From Pontederia crassipes (Eukaryota; Streptophyta; Magnoliopsida; Commelinales; Pontederiaceae), in assembly GCA_030549335.1 (NCBI GenBank), contig JAUKPH010000018.1, positions 372,001-436,000 of the forward strand: a DNA stretch of 64,000 nucleotides, written 5' to 3'. Each line of letters begins with the position of its first letter. Within the stretch, counting starts at the first letter, position 1. Under the pieces are notes generated by a model. It searched no databases and was not told the origin of the DNA. It was given only the letters and a program-made list of their open reading frames with translations. Shown piece after piece: positions 1 through 13,080 of this stretch. The translations under genes and the position numbers were made by a program.

Positions 1-235
1 ATGTCAATGGTTGAATTTTCTGGACAACAAGATGTTAGGGTGTTGGTCTCAAGATTCAGGCGGGTATTTCCAGTTGCTACATTGTAGGCTACCTGGTCTA
101 AAAGTAATGCTGTTGCTGTTATATTCAGGGGAAAGGTGTTACATAGCCCATATTATCACACGTACCCTTAATCTGACTAAGACATGGGCTGGAGATTAAA
201 AGTTTTTTGGGGAATAATCTATGTCCATGCTGTCT

Positions 236-486
236 AACAACAACAACAACAACAAAGCCTTATCCCACTAGGTGGAGTCGGCTACATGGATCATACGACG
301 CCATTCCGCTCTATTAGTAACCAAACCTTTCGGTATATTATTCACCAATAGATCTTGCTCTATTAGTTCGCCAAGTGTCCGCCTTGGCCTCCCTCTCCCT
401 CTTTTAATCGGACTCCAGATTATTTGATCTACTCTTCTTACTGGCGCATCTAATGGTCTTCTCTGAACATGACCAAACCATCTCAT
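236..486 (-). mobile_element. 3' end of an RTE-type LINE (5'-truncated)
   Basis: Read on the minus strand, this encodes the last about 70 residues of a non-LTR reverse transcriptase. It shows the typical tail 'RWFGHVQRRP...APVRRVD', then 'RGRGRPRRTLGE' and 'AEWRRMIHVAD'. It is followed by a short 3' tail ending in TTG repeats (CAA repeats on the plus strand at 236-256). That ending is characteristic of plant RTE-clade LINEs. Only the extreme C-terminus is left, so it is a dead 5'-truncated copy. It lies downstream of exon 2 of the KDEL-receptor-like gene, probably in its third intron. The same tail occurs at 61,060-61,101. Confidence 0.8.
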
Positions 487-506
487 TGTAACTTTTTTTA
501 TCTGTT

Positions 507-1631
507 CAATAAAATAGGATAGCTACAACCTTTGCGGTTATCCTTTCACCACTCGATAAAAAAGAGGGCATATCACCCTCCTCTCTTGCATCCAAATGAT
601 ATCTTAAAATAAAGTATAAAAAGTTATATACAAAATATTTATAAAAATGGGAAGCATGCTGCCCCATCCTCTCACCCATGTCCAACAAAAGAGGTAGGAG
701 CGTCACCCCCCTGTTCCACCTCTCTCGTCATAGGAGAGGAGGGGTGGAAAAATGCCAATTGTTTTTCAATATGATATATATCCCTCAAAAAACATATTTT
801 GTCTATATTTGATTTGAATACCAAGTGGATGACACATGATATCCATTTTTTTTTAAACAAAGTGACATCCAATTTTAACAAAGCAATTCAGGTTAGGTGG
901 ATTCTTTTATTTATTTATTTACTTATTCTTTGAGAAATGTTAGAGGGATTCATTTGGGACCATTTTGTTACTCAAGACTACTCACTTTTCAGTCAACACC
1001 TAAAGCTATGTTTGGCTCACTCTTCTGAGTAAGAAGATTCACACAGTTCCAGTTCTAAGCATGGTATGACCTAAATGGTTTACAATGAACATATACAAAA
1101 ACCTTGATAGAACAAAGGAAACAGTTGAAAAATATCTAGCATCTGCCCTCAGGAAGATAACAAGGTTAGACTGTAATTCCTATTGAGAATTTTCTCTCAC
1201 AAAAAGATCACCATTTGATTCTTTCTCTATTTAACCATCAAGGTGAATAGAAATATGGCCAAAGAAAGTATGCAAAATCAATGGGTCAATTATGTAAAGT
1301 AGCAGAATAGACACAAGAATATATGACTCGTCTCAAAAAAAAATTGGAAGACAGAGGAAAAATAACACAAACTTAAAACGCTGATTGAAATACATTATAT
1401 TTGCTTCCAACGTCACACTGTTCAGAAATGCAACATTGTTAATATTTTTTTGTAAAGAATTACATGAAGGCTATCATATAATTTATTCTCCAAAGCTTTT
1501 TGGCAATGAATAGTTAACTCAAAATCTAACAGAATGCCAAAACCTTATAAACCATTAGACTGCAAGACTGAATCAATAAGATGCTGAACATGGGCGTTCA
1601 ATTACCATAATTCAGATGTCTAGTATCTTAC
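507..1631. other. Non-coding sequence, probably intron 3 of the minus-strand ERD2-like gene
   Basis: No coding signal was found on either strand. The stretch follows the donor site of exon 2 (GT on the minus strand at 1631-1630). The third exon of this gene family was searched for here and not seen, so it should lie left of the window. Confidence 0.5.
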
Positions 1632-3587
1632 CACATAGTATATAGCAAAGTTATCCTTATCCGCCATATAGCTTGACTTCAGTTTAAACCGAATCATATA
1701 AATAACCCAAAGGGTAGTTGCCAGAGTGGCAGAATCCAGTAGTGTGTGAATATCATACTCCATAACAAAGCTGCAGTACAGTCTAGCAGCTAAAAATAGA
1801 GCAGTCAGATCCTGAGACTTCAGTGAAAGTCCTGCAAAATTCGAAATCTTCAGATCAATGAAAAGCTAAAAGCAAGTTGGCATAATAACTCAAGTACAGT
1901 TATCAAATTCTGCTTAACACTTGAGAAAGATAGGAAAAGTGGGGAGACAAAACCATCTGAAATATAAGCAAGCCTGCATCCTAACTGCATCACAAATCAC
2001 AACTGCAACCGACTATTAAATGGGGGGGTGGGGGTGACAACATATAGGTTTTGTATAATGCTCAACTTTTTAGTGCTTCAATAGTCCAAATCAGGATTCA
2101 AATATGATCATCTCTTAAAAACCACTAGCATCATATAAAGAACTTTTCGATCTTAAATAATTTTCCAATTCCACAAGCATCCTAATTAGAAGAAAGGAAG
2201 GCATCCAAACAACTCTGCCCAAAAAACTCTTGGTGCATGAGGCACACCTTGGATTAGTCCCACGTGCATAAGTCATGGGAGAGATGTTAAGTATATATGA
2301 GAACATGTCCTTCACCAGGTGTGACGCGTTTTGAGAAAACCGTGCGGGCTAAGGCCCAAAGCGAACAATATCACACGCTGGTGAGGAATGTTATATATGG
2401 TATCAAAGTCACTCCGCGTGAGCCTCCGAGCATGGTGGGGTGTGATATCTCAACGAGGACGTCGAGTCCCCTAAGGGGGGAAGGGTGCATGAGGCACGCT
2501 TTGGATTAGTCCCACATGCGTAAGTCACGGGAGAGACGTTAAGTATATATGGGAGCATGTCCTTCATTAAGTGTGACACGTTTTGAGAAAACCGTGGACT
2601 AAGGCTCAAAGCGGACAATATCACATGCTAGTTAAGTGTTAAAGAAAAGGGAAATGGAAAAAGTCATACGTAGGCACCAGTACTACACCCATTTCACACT
2701 ACTCTATAAGACCCAAGCCCCTGAAAATTGAAGTTTCTATCTAACGAGACAACATCAGGAAACATGACTACCTCCCATTTGTGACATTTGACTAATTTAT
2801 CAAATAGAATATGATCAACACTCCACCTCTGCTTCAATTGACAAATAGTCCTGCAATTGTTTAGTGACCAGTAGCTGAAGCTTAGAAGGCTTTTAATAAG
2901 TTGATCACGATTCTAGGCACTAGAATATTTCCGCAAAAAAAAAAAAAGCTCTTCAAAAAGGAAATATTTCCGCAAAAAAGAACAAAATATTAAGTCGCTG
3001 AACCTTTTGTTTTTTACGAATGCCTAAACAACAGTTGATAAAACTATAATATGCTTCTTTCCTATGAAACTCCAACATCACTCCTCCACTTCCAAGCTAT
3101 TAGAAAACGCAGAGATTTCTCTCAGAATCCCCCAATTGAAACCCTGGGAACCTAAATCATATCTCCTATCTTGCATGTAATGAAGGGGAAAGAACAAATG
3201 CACAGAAATCACGCATGCATATTTTTTGCAAAACCTAAAATAGTAGAGATTGCCCAAAAAAATCTAAACATATTACTACTGCTATTAAAGCGCGTGGAAA
3301 TGCATTCAACCAGTTTTCTTCTTCTAGGGAGGGAGGGAGCGAGAGCATAAGGGAGGACGATCACCAGCGCAGGTGCGCTCCTTGGTGAGCTTGTAGATGA
3401 GGACGGAGATGCCGATAGCATGTGCAGCCTCGGCCGCAACGAAGAGGTTGTCGTGGTCGTGGACGATGAAGCGGAGGAAAGCGATCGCCGCCATGCCCGC
3501 CACCACGCAGAGGAACGCCTTCACCTTCGGCGGCTGCCGCTTGACCCATCCCACCACCGCGTTCACCGGCCGCCGAGTCCTGCTCAT
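1632..3587 (-). CDS. ER lumen protein-retaining receptor (ERD2/KDEL-receptor) family protein, first two coding exons
   Basis: Exon 1 is 3587-3365 and exon 2 is 1831-1632, on the minus strand. Exon 1 begins with ATG (MSRTRRPVNAVVGWVKRQ) and ends one base into a Gly codon. Exon 2 completes it and reads GLSLKSQDLTALFLAARLYC, then FVMEYDIHTLLD, WVIYMIRFKLKSSYM and DNFAIYYV. Donor (GT at 3364-3363 and 1631-1630) and acceptor (AG at 1833-1832) fit the phases. About 141 residues are present, against about 270 for the plant ERD2-like family, so the C-terminal half lies left of the window. Family members are multi-pass Golgi/ER proteins; true KDEL receptors return HDEL/KDEL proteins to the ER. The N-terminal extension with hydrophobic residues 22-40 and the 'VHDHDNLFVAAEAAHAIGI' block match the ERD2-like subgroup rather than canonical ERD2. 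Exon 1 is strikingly GC-rich compared with the intron. Confidence 0.88.
2234..2645 (+). mobile_element. TRIM (terminal-repeat retrotransposon in miniature)
   Basis: Two direct repeats of about 160 bp start TGCATGAGGCAC at 2234 and 2486. They share blocks such as GGATTAGTCCCAC, GAGA(T/C)GTTAAGTATATAT and TTTTGAGAAAACCGTG. Just after the first copy lies TGGTATCAAAGTC (2398-2410), a primer-binding site complementary to initiator tRNA-Met. Just before the second copy lies a purine tract, AAGGGGGGAAGGG (2473-2485). The internal part is only about 90 bp and non-coding. This is the full LTR-PBS-PPT-LTR layout of a non-autonomous TRIM. It sits in intron 1 of the ERD2-like gene, antisense to it. The outer 3' boundary is approximate and no target duplication was recognised. 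Confidence 0.8.
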
Positions 3588-3860
3588 GATTACACCCCTT
3601 GATGCCGCAGTCGCCGCTGCGATGCGATCGGACAGACCGAAAGATCAATCGAACTGGAACGAAATCGAGTCGAAGAACAAAAAATGTGAGGGATACAGAG
3701 AAAAATGGGGGGAAATTATCGCTTTTTTTAACCCCGTAGTAGGCGACGAACGAATAAAAGGAAAGAAATGTGGGAAGCAGCGGGAAACGGGTTTTGGAGT
3801 GGGGAAACGTTGTCCCACTTTTGTTTCCTCCGACAACGCGTCGTCGTAAATCCAAGAAAC
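3588..3860 (-). promoter_or_regulatory. 5' leader region of the ERD2-like gene
   Basis: Moderately GC-rich sequence immediately upstream (minus strand) of the ATG at 3587. It becomes abruptly AT-rich beyond about 3860. It is the natural place for the 5' UTR and core promoter, but no unambiguous TATA box is visible apart from a run of TA repeats near 3930-3946. Confidence 0.35.
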
Positions 3861-6235
3861 AATTCTAAATTCGAGAATCCTTGAGAAATAATAAAAATAT
3901 ATAATTTAATACGATTATTAATTGAGAATATATATATATATATATAACAATTGACATAGAAGATGTAGATCACTATTACTTATTAAATTAATAAAATAAA
4001 TATATTAATTTAAAGTATATATTAAATAGTAAAAATGATTAAAATTAAGATCATCCAATTATCGGATGGCATGATTAAGTCATATTAATAAATATGATTA
4101 TTCAATAGTTATAATTTATTTAGTCTTTAATGGTACATTCTTATCATCAAATTGCTCAAATAAATATATAATATTTCGTCTGAGAACTATATAATCAATT
4201 AATCATAAATTATAAATATTAAATTAATTAAATAAGAAAAATAAACGTTAGATCGAGATACTCTACGTACTTATTAATTAACGCTTTAATTAGAGGCATT
4301 TTTTCGTGATTGGTACAATGACATGAAATTAAAGGATTTTGAATTCAATTTTCAATGTTCTTTAATAATTCGGTGTCTCTTTATTTGAAAACGGAATCGT
4401 AATTTTTTTAAATTCTCGGTGAATAGTTGAATTGATAGATTAGTTCCGTGTGTTTTTTGGATGGAGTGAAATGTAATATGATTTAAAAAGTAGATGCGAT
4501 GGATTAATTTTTTTATGCATTTTGAATTTAAAATAGCTATTATATATATAAATTATAATTTTATTAAATAACAAAAATAAAAGTATAAATAAATTTTTTA
4601 TGGAAATTTTTTTGTTAAAAATATATTATTTAAATATAAAAACCAAATTTTAATAAATTATATGTAATAAAATATCAACTTTTTAATGAAATAATAAGTA
4701 ATAAATAATAGTATATTAATATTTTATATTTATTAAATAATTTATTTTACAAGAGAAATGTGTGAGAAAAGAAAAAGGAAAAAGAAAAACGAATTTTAAA
4801 AAAATAAACCTGGTTCAGACCAAGACATGCTTCCCTCTCGAAAAACCAGATCGGGTTATGACATTTGAGAGACCGGAATCAGGTTGTGATTCCAAACCAA
4901 AGGCCGCTCAAAAGTTATGCAGATGATTCAATTCGCACCATATTAAAATTCGCACTATCCTAAATTTTCTATATTTAAATTAGACCCCTATTGTTATTAT
5001 GTGCCTTTTATTTTCGAGTTTTTTTAATTAAAAAAACTCTTGCCATCGAATTATCCGACGTAAATATCATTTACGAATACAATTAAATAACACTTTATGA
5101 AGCCCTTTGCAACACCAATTGCCTCCAGTTAAGTTGACACATATTTGGATTTTTTAGAACATTATTGTTAAAAAAAAACTTTGATTAATCTAATTTGATA
5201 TGAAAGTGAACTTTTATGGTCGACTGTAGGTGGATTTTTAATTTTTTTTTTCCGATCGATGAGGAAATTTAGATATTCTGATCTTCAATCAAAACGGCAA
5301 AAGAAAAAAAAAGCATACCGTAACGGAATATAAATTTTAATCAGAAATTTGAGTGATTTATAAAATCTTTTTAACCCGAAAATAAAATGCACCATTAATA
5401 GGGCCCATATAAATTAGAAATACTCCAGACGAAGAGCTCAACATGACCTGTCATAGATGAACCCTTAAATGGCTGGTGACAATTAAAATTGATTCTTCAA
5501 TTATTATCCTTGTAATTAGAACGATAACAAGTGTCACCAACCATGGAACCATGTCATTATGAATTAAGATTGCTTCTCCATTTATTGACTTGTCATTGTT
5601 CACTGGTTCATCTAGAGCTTAGGTTTAAAACCACAGATTTTAGGGGATTCCAACATTGTAGATGTAACATAAATGGTAATTTCCTGATACTCCGAATGCA
5701 ACATATGGCTCATCATATGGGCAGTACATGGAAGGAGACGATACAGATTGAAGGTTAAGTTTCACTTTCAGATGTTAACAAATATATCACAAAAGCACAC
5801 AACTCTTCAGGCAATAATTTAGTTGTTCAAGAATTTCTGATCAACTATTAAGTCTCAACCAGAAAGTATATGCATTCAGGTAATACGATCCTAAACAGAG
5901 ATTCTTCTTTTAATATGCATGTTTGTGTTTGATTGCAATTATTCCTTGTTGCAAGAGCGCCACCCAAGTGTTGCTGAACCCAACCTGCAATTTTTTACAT
6001 GAAAACAAAAGTTAATCCTAGAAAATATGCAGGAGGGCCTAATACTAATGACTCCAAAGCAAGCTGCCCGATTGCCAAGCTGCTTCAATATTTGCTGCTC
6101 CACATATATCTTGAGCATTCATGTAAGGAAGATCCATCATGAGTTTGAGAATGTAGAAGTCTGATATACTAATTCACAGAAGGGAGCATACCATCTATGA
6201 TCATGGAACTCAAACATTAAACTGGATATCATGAG
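3861..6235. other. AT-rich intergenic DNA
   Basis: No convincing coding sequence on either strand. Composition is strongly AT-rich up to about 5.5 kb and then more balanced. The short open frames here have no recognisable family and no codon bias like the neighbouring genes. Confidence 0.6.
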
Positions 6236-8686
6236 CTAGATTCCAGGACCGTTTAATGCCATCAACTTGCACTGCTCGTTCATGGCTAGTAATTGTGCTT
6301 CCTTCTTGTCTAAAAGAGCTCTTAGCCTGACATTCTCCTCAATGAGCTTCTGAACTTCAGCTTCTTTTTGGACCTTCTCATTTTCTAGATGTGTGGTCTT
6401 GGCAATTAGCCTGTGGGACAAATAAAAGCTAAGCCTGTTAGAGTATCACCATTTTTCTTTTTTGCTTTTTTGCATGTCAATTTAAAGATGACGTTTAACT
6501 ATGATAACACGCAGATAGTTAATTTGCAATCAATGCTTTGCTTAGTTTCTTGAGAACATGAAACTTTGGGCACAGGTGAAAAAAGAACCCTCATATGTAA
6601 TTATCGAAAAATATGTCAGCTGTGGGATACGAAGGTTGTTCTCATCATATGTAAAACCCTGAGAATAAAATCAGACAACAGAGAAAAAGTATTCTTGATG
6701 CAAGAGCAAATGAGATAAATACATGCTAAGATTTTGGAAGATTTGCATAAACCATATAGGATAAACAAGGAAACATCTGAAGAAGCACAACTGAAATTCA
6801 GCTCCATTGCTAGTGCCATGAGAGAGTAGATTTAATTACAGGATTATCTTGGATTGTTATTTCTGATCTTAATAAAACAAGGTTACCTAGAGAAATATTT
6901 TATATCCTGTTCTTTCCCAAAAAGTAAAAGAACATTTTATATCTTGCTATTCAGAGTTACTTCTGCATCATTTCAAATATTATGATATATGAATCAATTG
7001 AATCAATTGAATAAGAATACAAAATGTTCAAATAATACATGACATTTAAATTCATAATCTTTAAGAAGACAGAATAAGAGCTCTATCAGGAAACAGCATG
7101 TTTGTCACTGTAGAGCCATGAAACACAGTAAACTTGCAAGTGCCTGGTGAGGCGAATTAGCTTCATTTTCTCAAAGAAAATAAATGGGATCAATTCTCTA
7201 TTGCCTCAGGGGTAATTAAATACAGAAACCAAAAAAGTTTCAATGCTTGAGATATTCTTAATTTTTTTACGTGAATGCCATTAGAAACTAACAGCTATAA
7301 TGTTATGGATACAAAATCGGATGAGCATATGAGAAAACAAAAAAAGGGTATGAAAAGTTACTAGCTTTCAAGAAAAGAAGTAACAAAGGTATAATGTTGC
7401 AGTTTCATTGTAGGTACTAATTTTCCAGATAAAAAGCGCATGGAGATAGTTTTTAATTAATTTTCAACACAAAAATCTACTTAACCTTTTGAAAAAAAAC
7501 AGTTAATTAATATCTTATGATATTATTGCAAGTAAGAAATATAGTATGTTATTTTATTTGTTCATCCAAGGAAATAGTATTTCTCAAAAAAAATACCCTT
7601 TATTCGACCAAGCTGATCTTTCAAAAAAAAATGCACCTGATACAACTAAAGTTAAAACAAGGAGCACAATGAGGCCATCCTAAAACATATGACCCATAGT
7701 TCTCACATAGAACCCAGTAAGACAAAATGTTTGAATATATGCTGCTTGTAGAATTTGGTGAACAGGAGGCTCTTATCTAATGATAAAACAGCACAAATAG
7801 TTTTAAACTATTAGTGGACTCACCTATCAAAAAGCTTTTCAATAGTTTGAAATTGTCTTTCCGACGAAAGAAGGGTTTCTCTAACGCTGATAAGACTGCT
7901 GACGAAGGATTTCAATGACTCAAAATCTTGCTTCACACGACGAAGCTCCTGCTCATTCTCAGCAGCACGCTGTCTTTGTCTTGATGTTTCTTCAACCATA
8001 TCTTCAACCTTTTTCCGCATATCATTTAAAACACTATTTGTACCCAATGCAAACTTTTCCATCTCTTCTACCTTTGTTGCCATGCTCTCAATTTGCAGGG
8101 TTTTTCTTTTGTTTTCTTCCAGACCTAATTTTACTTGTTCTTTCTCATAAGCTGCTTCAGTTTCTGCCATAATAACCCTCTTAACAAGTGATTCCATGAC
8201 ATCTGTAACAATATGAACTGACTTGAGTATGTCATCAACATATGATCCATCATTAGCATCGATATATCCAACTTGAGAATTACTCATGGTATGCATATCG
8301 CCATCTAAAATCTCAAGAGAAGAAATACCAATATCCTTAGACCAATCAGATAGTGGAACACCATGCTTGTCAACTAGACCTACTCCTTCTTGATGTTTAA
8401 TTCCGCATGATTTATGAGCAAGATGTGGAACTGCCATAATTCTAGCTTTAGATTTCAAATAAGATAACATCCTTGCAGTAGTTGTTACTCTCCGCCAGAG
8501 AAGTTCTATCTCCCTCTTGGAGTCATCGTCTGAAGATTTCAAGGTTGCCTTCACCTCCACAAGTTTTTCTTCCAATTTTTCAACTCGAGATTGTTGTTGC
8601 TCCAACTCATGCTTCCATGTTGTCTTTGAGGGGTTGATCTCACATTTTTGGTCCAGAATTTTACCATCCTCAATTTCATTCTCCAT
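6236..8686 (-). CDS. Coiled-coil protein of unknown function (two exons seen)
   Basis: The large exon runs from 8686 (ATG of MENEIEDGKILD) to 7824, and the terminal exon from 6410 to a TAG at 6236-6238. Donor GT at 7823-7822 and acceptor AG at 6412-6411 join an AG|G arginine codon in phase (FDR then LIAKTTHLENEK). The product is about 345 residues, rich in Glu, Lys, Gln and Arg with long heptad-like stretches: HELEQQQSRVEKLEEKL near the start, AETEAAYEKEQVKLGLEENK in the middle, QKLIEENVRLRALLDKKEAQ near the end. A less helical middle block, LLWRRVTTTARMLSYLKSKA then VPHLAHKSCGIKHQEGVGLV, looks conserved. I do not recognise a named family. The frame stays open upstream to 8776, and an AG at 8723-8722 could be an acceptor for an upstream exon, so the true start may be further upstream. 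No signal peptide or membrane segment was seen. Confidence 0.72.
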
Positions 8687-8776
8687 AGTACTCCACCTAT
8701 CTGAGACCCAAAGGGAGACTCCTGATGTAGAAAGGAAATGAGTGATCAGACTTGTAACTGAATGACAGCAGAACAT

Positions 8777-10250
8777 GTGGAATCAAAACTATGTTAAATC
8801 AGAAAAATGATAACACATATGCGTGTACAGTTGGAGAAAGGGAGTGTTCAGTGTTATGTATCCATCAAGGAAAACAATAATAACAGAACCAACATAGTTG
8901 TAGGCGTGTCAAAATGATACATATGTATATGTATATATATAGAGGACCCACAACTTGGTATTTCATCTTTTGAAACATGGGTCAAGAAAATACTTACAAC
9001 AAAATAACCTTGAACTAGAAACTAGATAAAACAAATGTAGGTTTTTCGTTATCATAGATGACAAATGCACCTGAAGGCACTTTTTCCTTCTCTTCACTAC
9101 TTATCAGAAACAATGACAAGTCCTATTATGCAAGGCATTTAGTTTAATTTCAGTTCCCATGCAGTTATTTGATCATAAAACTCTTACAAAACTAAAGCCA
9201 CACTGAGTGCCCAAGTGTTGAGGCCCCATGAAACATTGGAAGATTTAATTGCCAAAACTGTCTTTCAATGAACTGCATTTGCATTACTTCACTAAATGTG
9301 ATAACTTGATGAATGCTCTAATCTTGTCATAATTTAGCCAGCGAATCTTAGTGGCGCCTCAAGAAAAGAAATTCCAGGTGTTATATTGTTCTTGGTGTGT
9401 TACTTAGTGCTGAATTTAAACAACCAAGAAATTACAGCCGCTACTTGGGATGTCATCCAGTTAAACGTGCTTCAAGGAAAACACAAGCCAGGTTATAGTT
9501 TTCCAACAGTTGAATTGATAGATTCATCCACTAAAGTTGGAACTCATGTTGGATCATTCTTACCACCACAAGTCCTGACAGAAAAACTAACTAATCAAAT
9601 CAGTAATCTTCTTCTTCTTAGGCAAATATTCAACGCATTATCGAAACTACCCCAGCTACTCCAAAACCTGTCATTATTAATTGATCAAAACCTTCTCTAG
9701 AGACTTCCAGTTCTGTCCTCGTATGTATGCCTGATTTAACTGTAAACTAGAAATGACGAAAAAGAAGGCTCTTTTACTCTTTAGTTCCAAAAAGTTCATC
9801 TGATGAAATCATTATTCCGACAAAAAAAAAACTCAAATTTTGCGCAGTAGATGATGAGCAGAGTCAGCAGATACAAAGATTGACATCTTCGTAATCCAAA
9901 CAATCCAGTCCAGGCAATTAACGCCGAGAAAATAGAACAAACTCCAGAAACAAATCGATGAAAACGAGACTAACAAGATGATGTCAACAGATATCACGAT
10001 CGCAAAACCCAGCCCTAATGCGGACGCAATCTACACGGCGACAAGGGAAATAAACACAATATTAGGCAGAAAAGATCGATACTTTGCGGGTCTGCTGGAA
10101 TCAAAACTTCACCTTTAGGAATTTTCAGGGGAGACAGAGGCGCGTGATTCGATCCTTGTTGCAATTTCTTCTCTTGTTCTATCTCTTCCTAAATTTGGTC
10201 CCTTTTGATGGCCTTTCCTTTGTTTCTACTTTTCCTGTTTTTAATTGGAC
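8777..10250 (-). other. Upstream region of the coiled-coil gene, possible 5' UTR exon and intron
   Basis: No further coding exon could be identified. The stretch at about 9,900-10,200 is less AT-rich and, on the minus strand, resembles a pyrimidine-rich plant 5' leader. An untranslated first exon there is possible but not proven. Confidence 0.3.
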
Positions 10251-13046
10251 CAAATGAAACACCCACTTGCGGACCCAACCACAACTGAATGACCAGAGGC
10301 CAATGGGATTAATTGAAAAAAAAAATGTTGATAAGCACCAGATATTTAAAATTTAAAATTTTACTTTAAACCATAAACTATCAAGTGTTTGGATAAAGTC
10401 ATAAAACTGCTCCTAGTACGTGTAGATTTACATTAATATAGACAAATATAAATCATGTTTTAGTGAAATTTATAGTTTTATATTAATTGCTCCCATTTTT
10501 ATTATAATTTTATATTTGTATTTAACTAAATAATAATATTTATAAGTACAAAAAATAATTACACATTTCTTTTATATATCACAATTTTAACCCAATTATC
10601 TATTTTCATGATCTGACTATTTTATTCAAAATTAACACATAAAATACAGCCTTCAAGATACAATAAATAATTAAATATAAAATGAGAAGAAGTCACTAAG
10701 TCAGTTTATACCTAAAAAATAGCTAATATATATTATAAAATGATAATTAACTCTCTTTTAGATATTTATCTTCTTTAAAGATTCATTATTATTAAACAAC
10801 CGATTCAAATAGATGAACAATTTTAACACAAAGACATAATCAAGTGCATAATTTTAATTTTTAAAATAGATAAAATACATTATTAATGTTCATTAACTTA
10901 ATTTTAGTATTCACATTTATATATTTAAGAAAATATATAGTAACAATGACATATTCAAACATGGAATAAATAAATCTATAGGACCTTAAATGACAAAACT
11001 AAATTTCATACATACGCCTTGTACAATGCACCTTAGATATAGAAAAATAACCTCATCAAAATGATTTTGTATTTTGTTATGAAAAATTACATACTATGTT
11101 TAGATGTTTCTAGATTTTGAAATAATAATATTAAAAAATAAAAGTAAGAATATTTATTTTATACACAATACAAATAGTTTTGAATCATTTTGACATTAAT
11201 CTGTTAATAGTTTTGATTAAATTTTATTATTAGAATTTTGTACTTGAGTTATGTTTATATTATTCTTTGGAACTAAATAAAGCATAAATTTCCTTAACTT
11301 ATTTAATTATTGTATATAAGACTGCATGTTTGTTTTCATTTTACATTGATTAATCCAAATAGTGTCATACCATGAGTCAAGAAACTCATTAAGAATTTAA
11401 GATTTAAAATAAAAAGAAGGCTTTGATTTGAAGAACTCATGTAACAACCACAAAAACAACTAGAAAAAATTGTATAAAACAAAATCAAAACCTAACGAAC
11501 CGATTGTTACATCGGATAGAGGCGTTGTGCAACAGACCTTATCAAAACAAACCCAACAAAAACCTCGGGAGTTGGAAATGAAGTGATCTCGTGGAAATTC
11601 CATCTTCCACTCGACATGCGTCTAACTAGTGATGATTTCATGAACTCTTAGTCACACGTAAAGTGCAGACGAGCCCTACACTCTCTTCTTCCCTTCTTCA
11701 CGCAGATCCTTGTATGATGGCTTGTTTCACATCCTTTTGTGTTCTTGTCCGAACTGCAGGAGGGGATCGATCAGGAGAAGGAACATTTGCACCAGGAGTA
11801 GGTGCGACATTTAATTTGAGCGGAGACACAAGGGATCAAATGCAACGAGGGCTAGATGATTGATTTTAGGCATGTTGTGGAGTTGGTTTTACATGATTTC
11901 AGTTATGATTAGTGTATGCATGTTATATGGCATTGCCAATAAGATAAAGAAAGTAGATCTACATATTAGGATAGTGACAACGAAAGGAAAAAGAATTATA
12001 ATTACATAAGACGTTATCGTATGCTCATGATGTGTTTAATTGTTCTGTTTTGATGCCTTAATGATTTCATGCTTCGTTATGTATTCTATATGGTGATGAT
12101 TTTGATTTACTATAGGCATGTTAGTACTTGTGGTTAAGAGTATTTTGATTAATAGCTTAAATTAGTGTAGAATGAACCCTCAATATGTTTCACATCCGTA
12201 GAACTCGGGTTCCATGAACTCAACCCAGGTTCGTGTTGAAAACTCAATCGAAAACATTCGTACTCGGCCCACGTCTGCTGAAGCCCGACCCTAGTTGCCA
12301 CAAACTTAGCTTGGGTTAGCAGCAGTGATAACATGACCCCTCTCGACATTTTTGTACTCGACCGAGGCTCTCTATCACCTGGCCTGAGTTCATCACGCGT
12401 TGAACCTGATCATCTCTCTCTCTCTCCCCCTCTGAGCTCGTCCTGAACCTGACACATACTCAGCTCGAGTGTGAAACCAAAGCCCGGCCCGAGTTCTATC
12501 GAGCCGACACCCCATTTTTATTTAGAAACCAGAACGAGACCTTTGAACTATGAAATGATTTGACTCCCTGTAAGTATCGGATTAAACTATTATTTTTATT
12601 GATCATTGCTTCATGAGTTGTTGAATTGACACTAAACATTTGGTTGTTCATCGATACACCGCAATTGACATCTAATATTGATAATTGAAATTATAAGAAT
12701 TATCAAGATGATAATAAGCTAAACCTTGAGTCGCCAATCCAAGGCAGTGCTCATCGTTCATTGTTAAGGGTCGTTCCTTTCCCTCTTTAAGGGCACTGTC
12801 ATGACTTGATCACCCGTTGACCATTGACACTTGAATGTATCGTTTGTTTGGTGTACCCCAACCCATCCTATAATAATGAAAGGATGAGGGTTCTCAAAGT
12901 CCTAATCTAATCAATATTATAGTTTATTTTAACATTTTTATTTAAAAAATATTCATGTGTAGACCAAATTCATTTCATTTAAATAAGCATCCCTACTCTT
13001 TCATTTAATAAATTTAAATGTGAAAGTAAATAAGTAATATATCTCC

Positions 13047-13080
<34 letters not shown>

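Noticed and set aside
3397-3849. Plus-strand open frame of 150 codons
   Set aside because: Antisense shadow of the GC-rich first exon and leader of the ERD2-like gene.
5531-5758. A 75-codon plus-strand frame between the first two genes
   Set aside because: No family resemblance, no splice partners and no supporting context.
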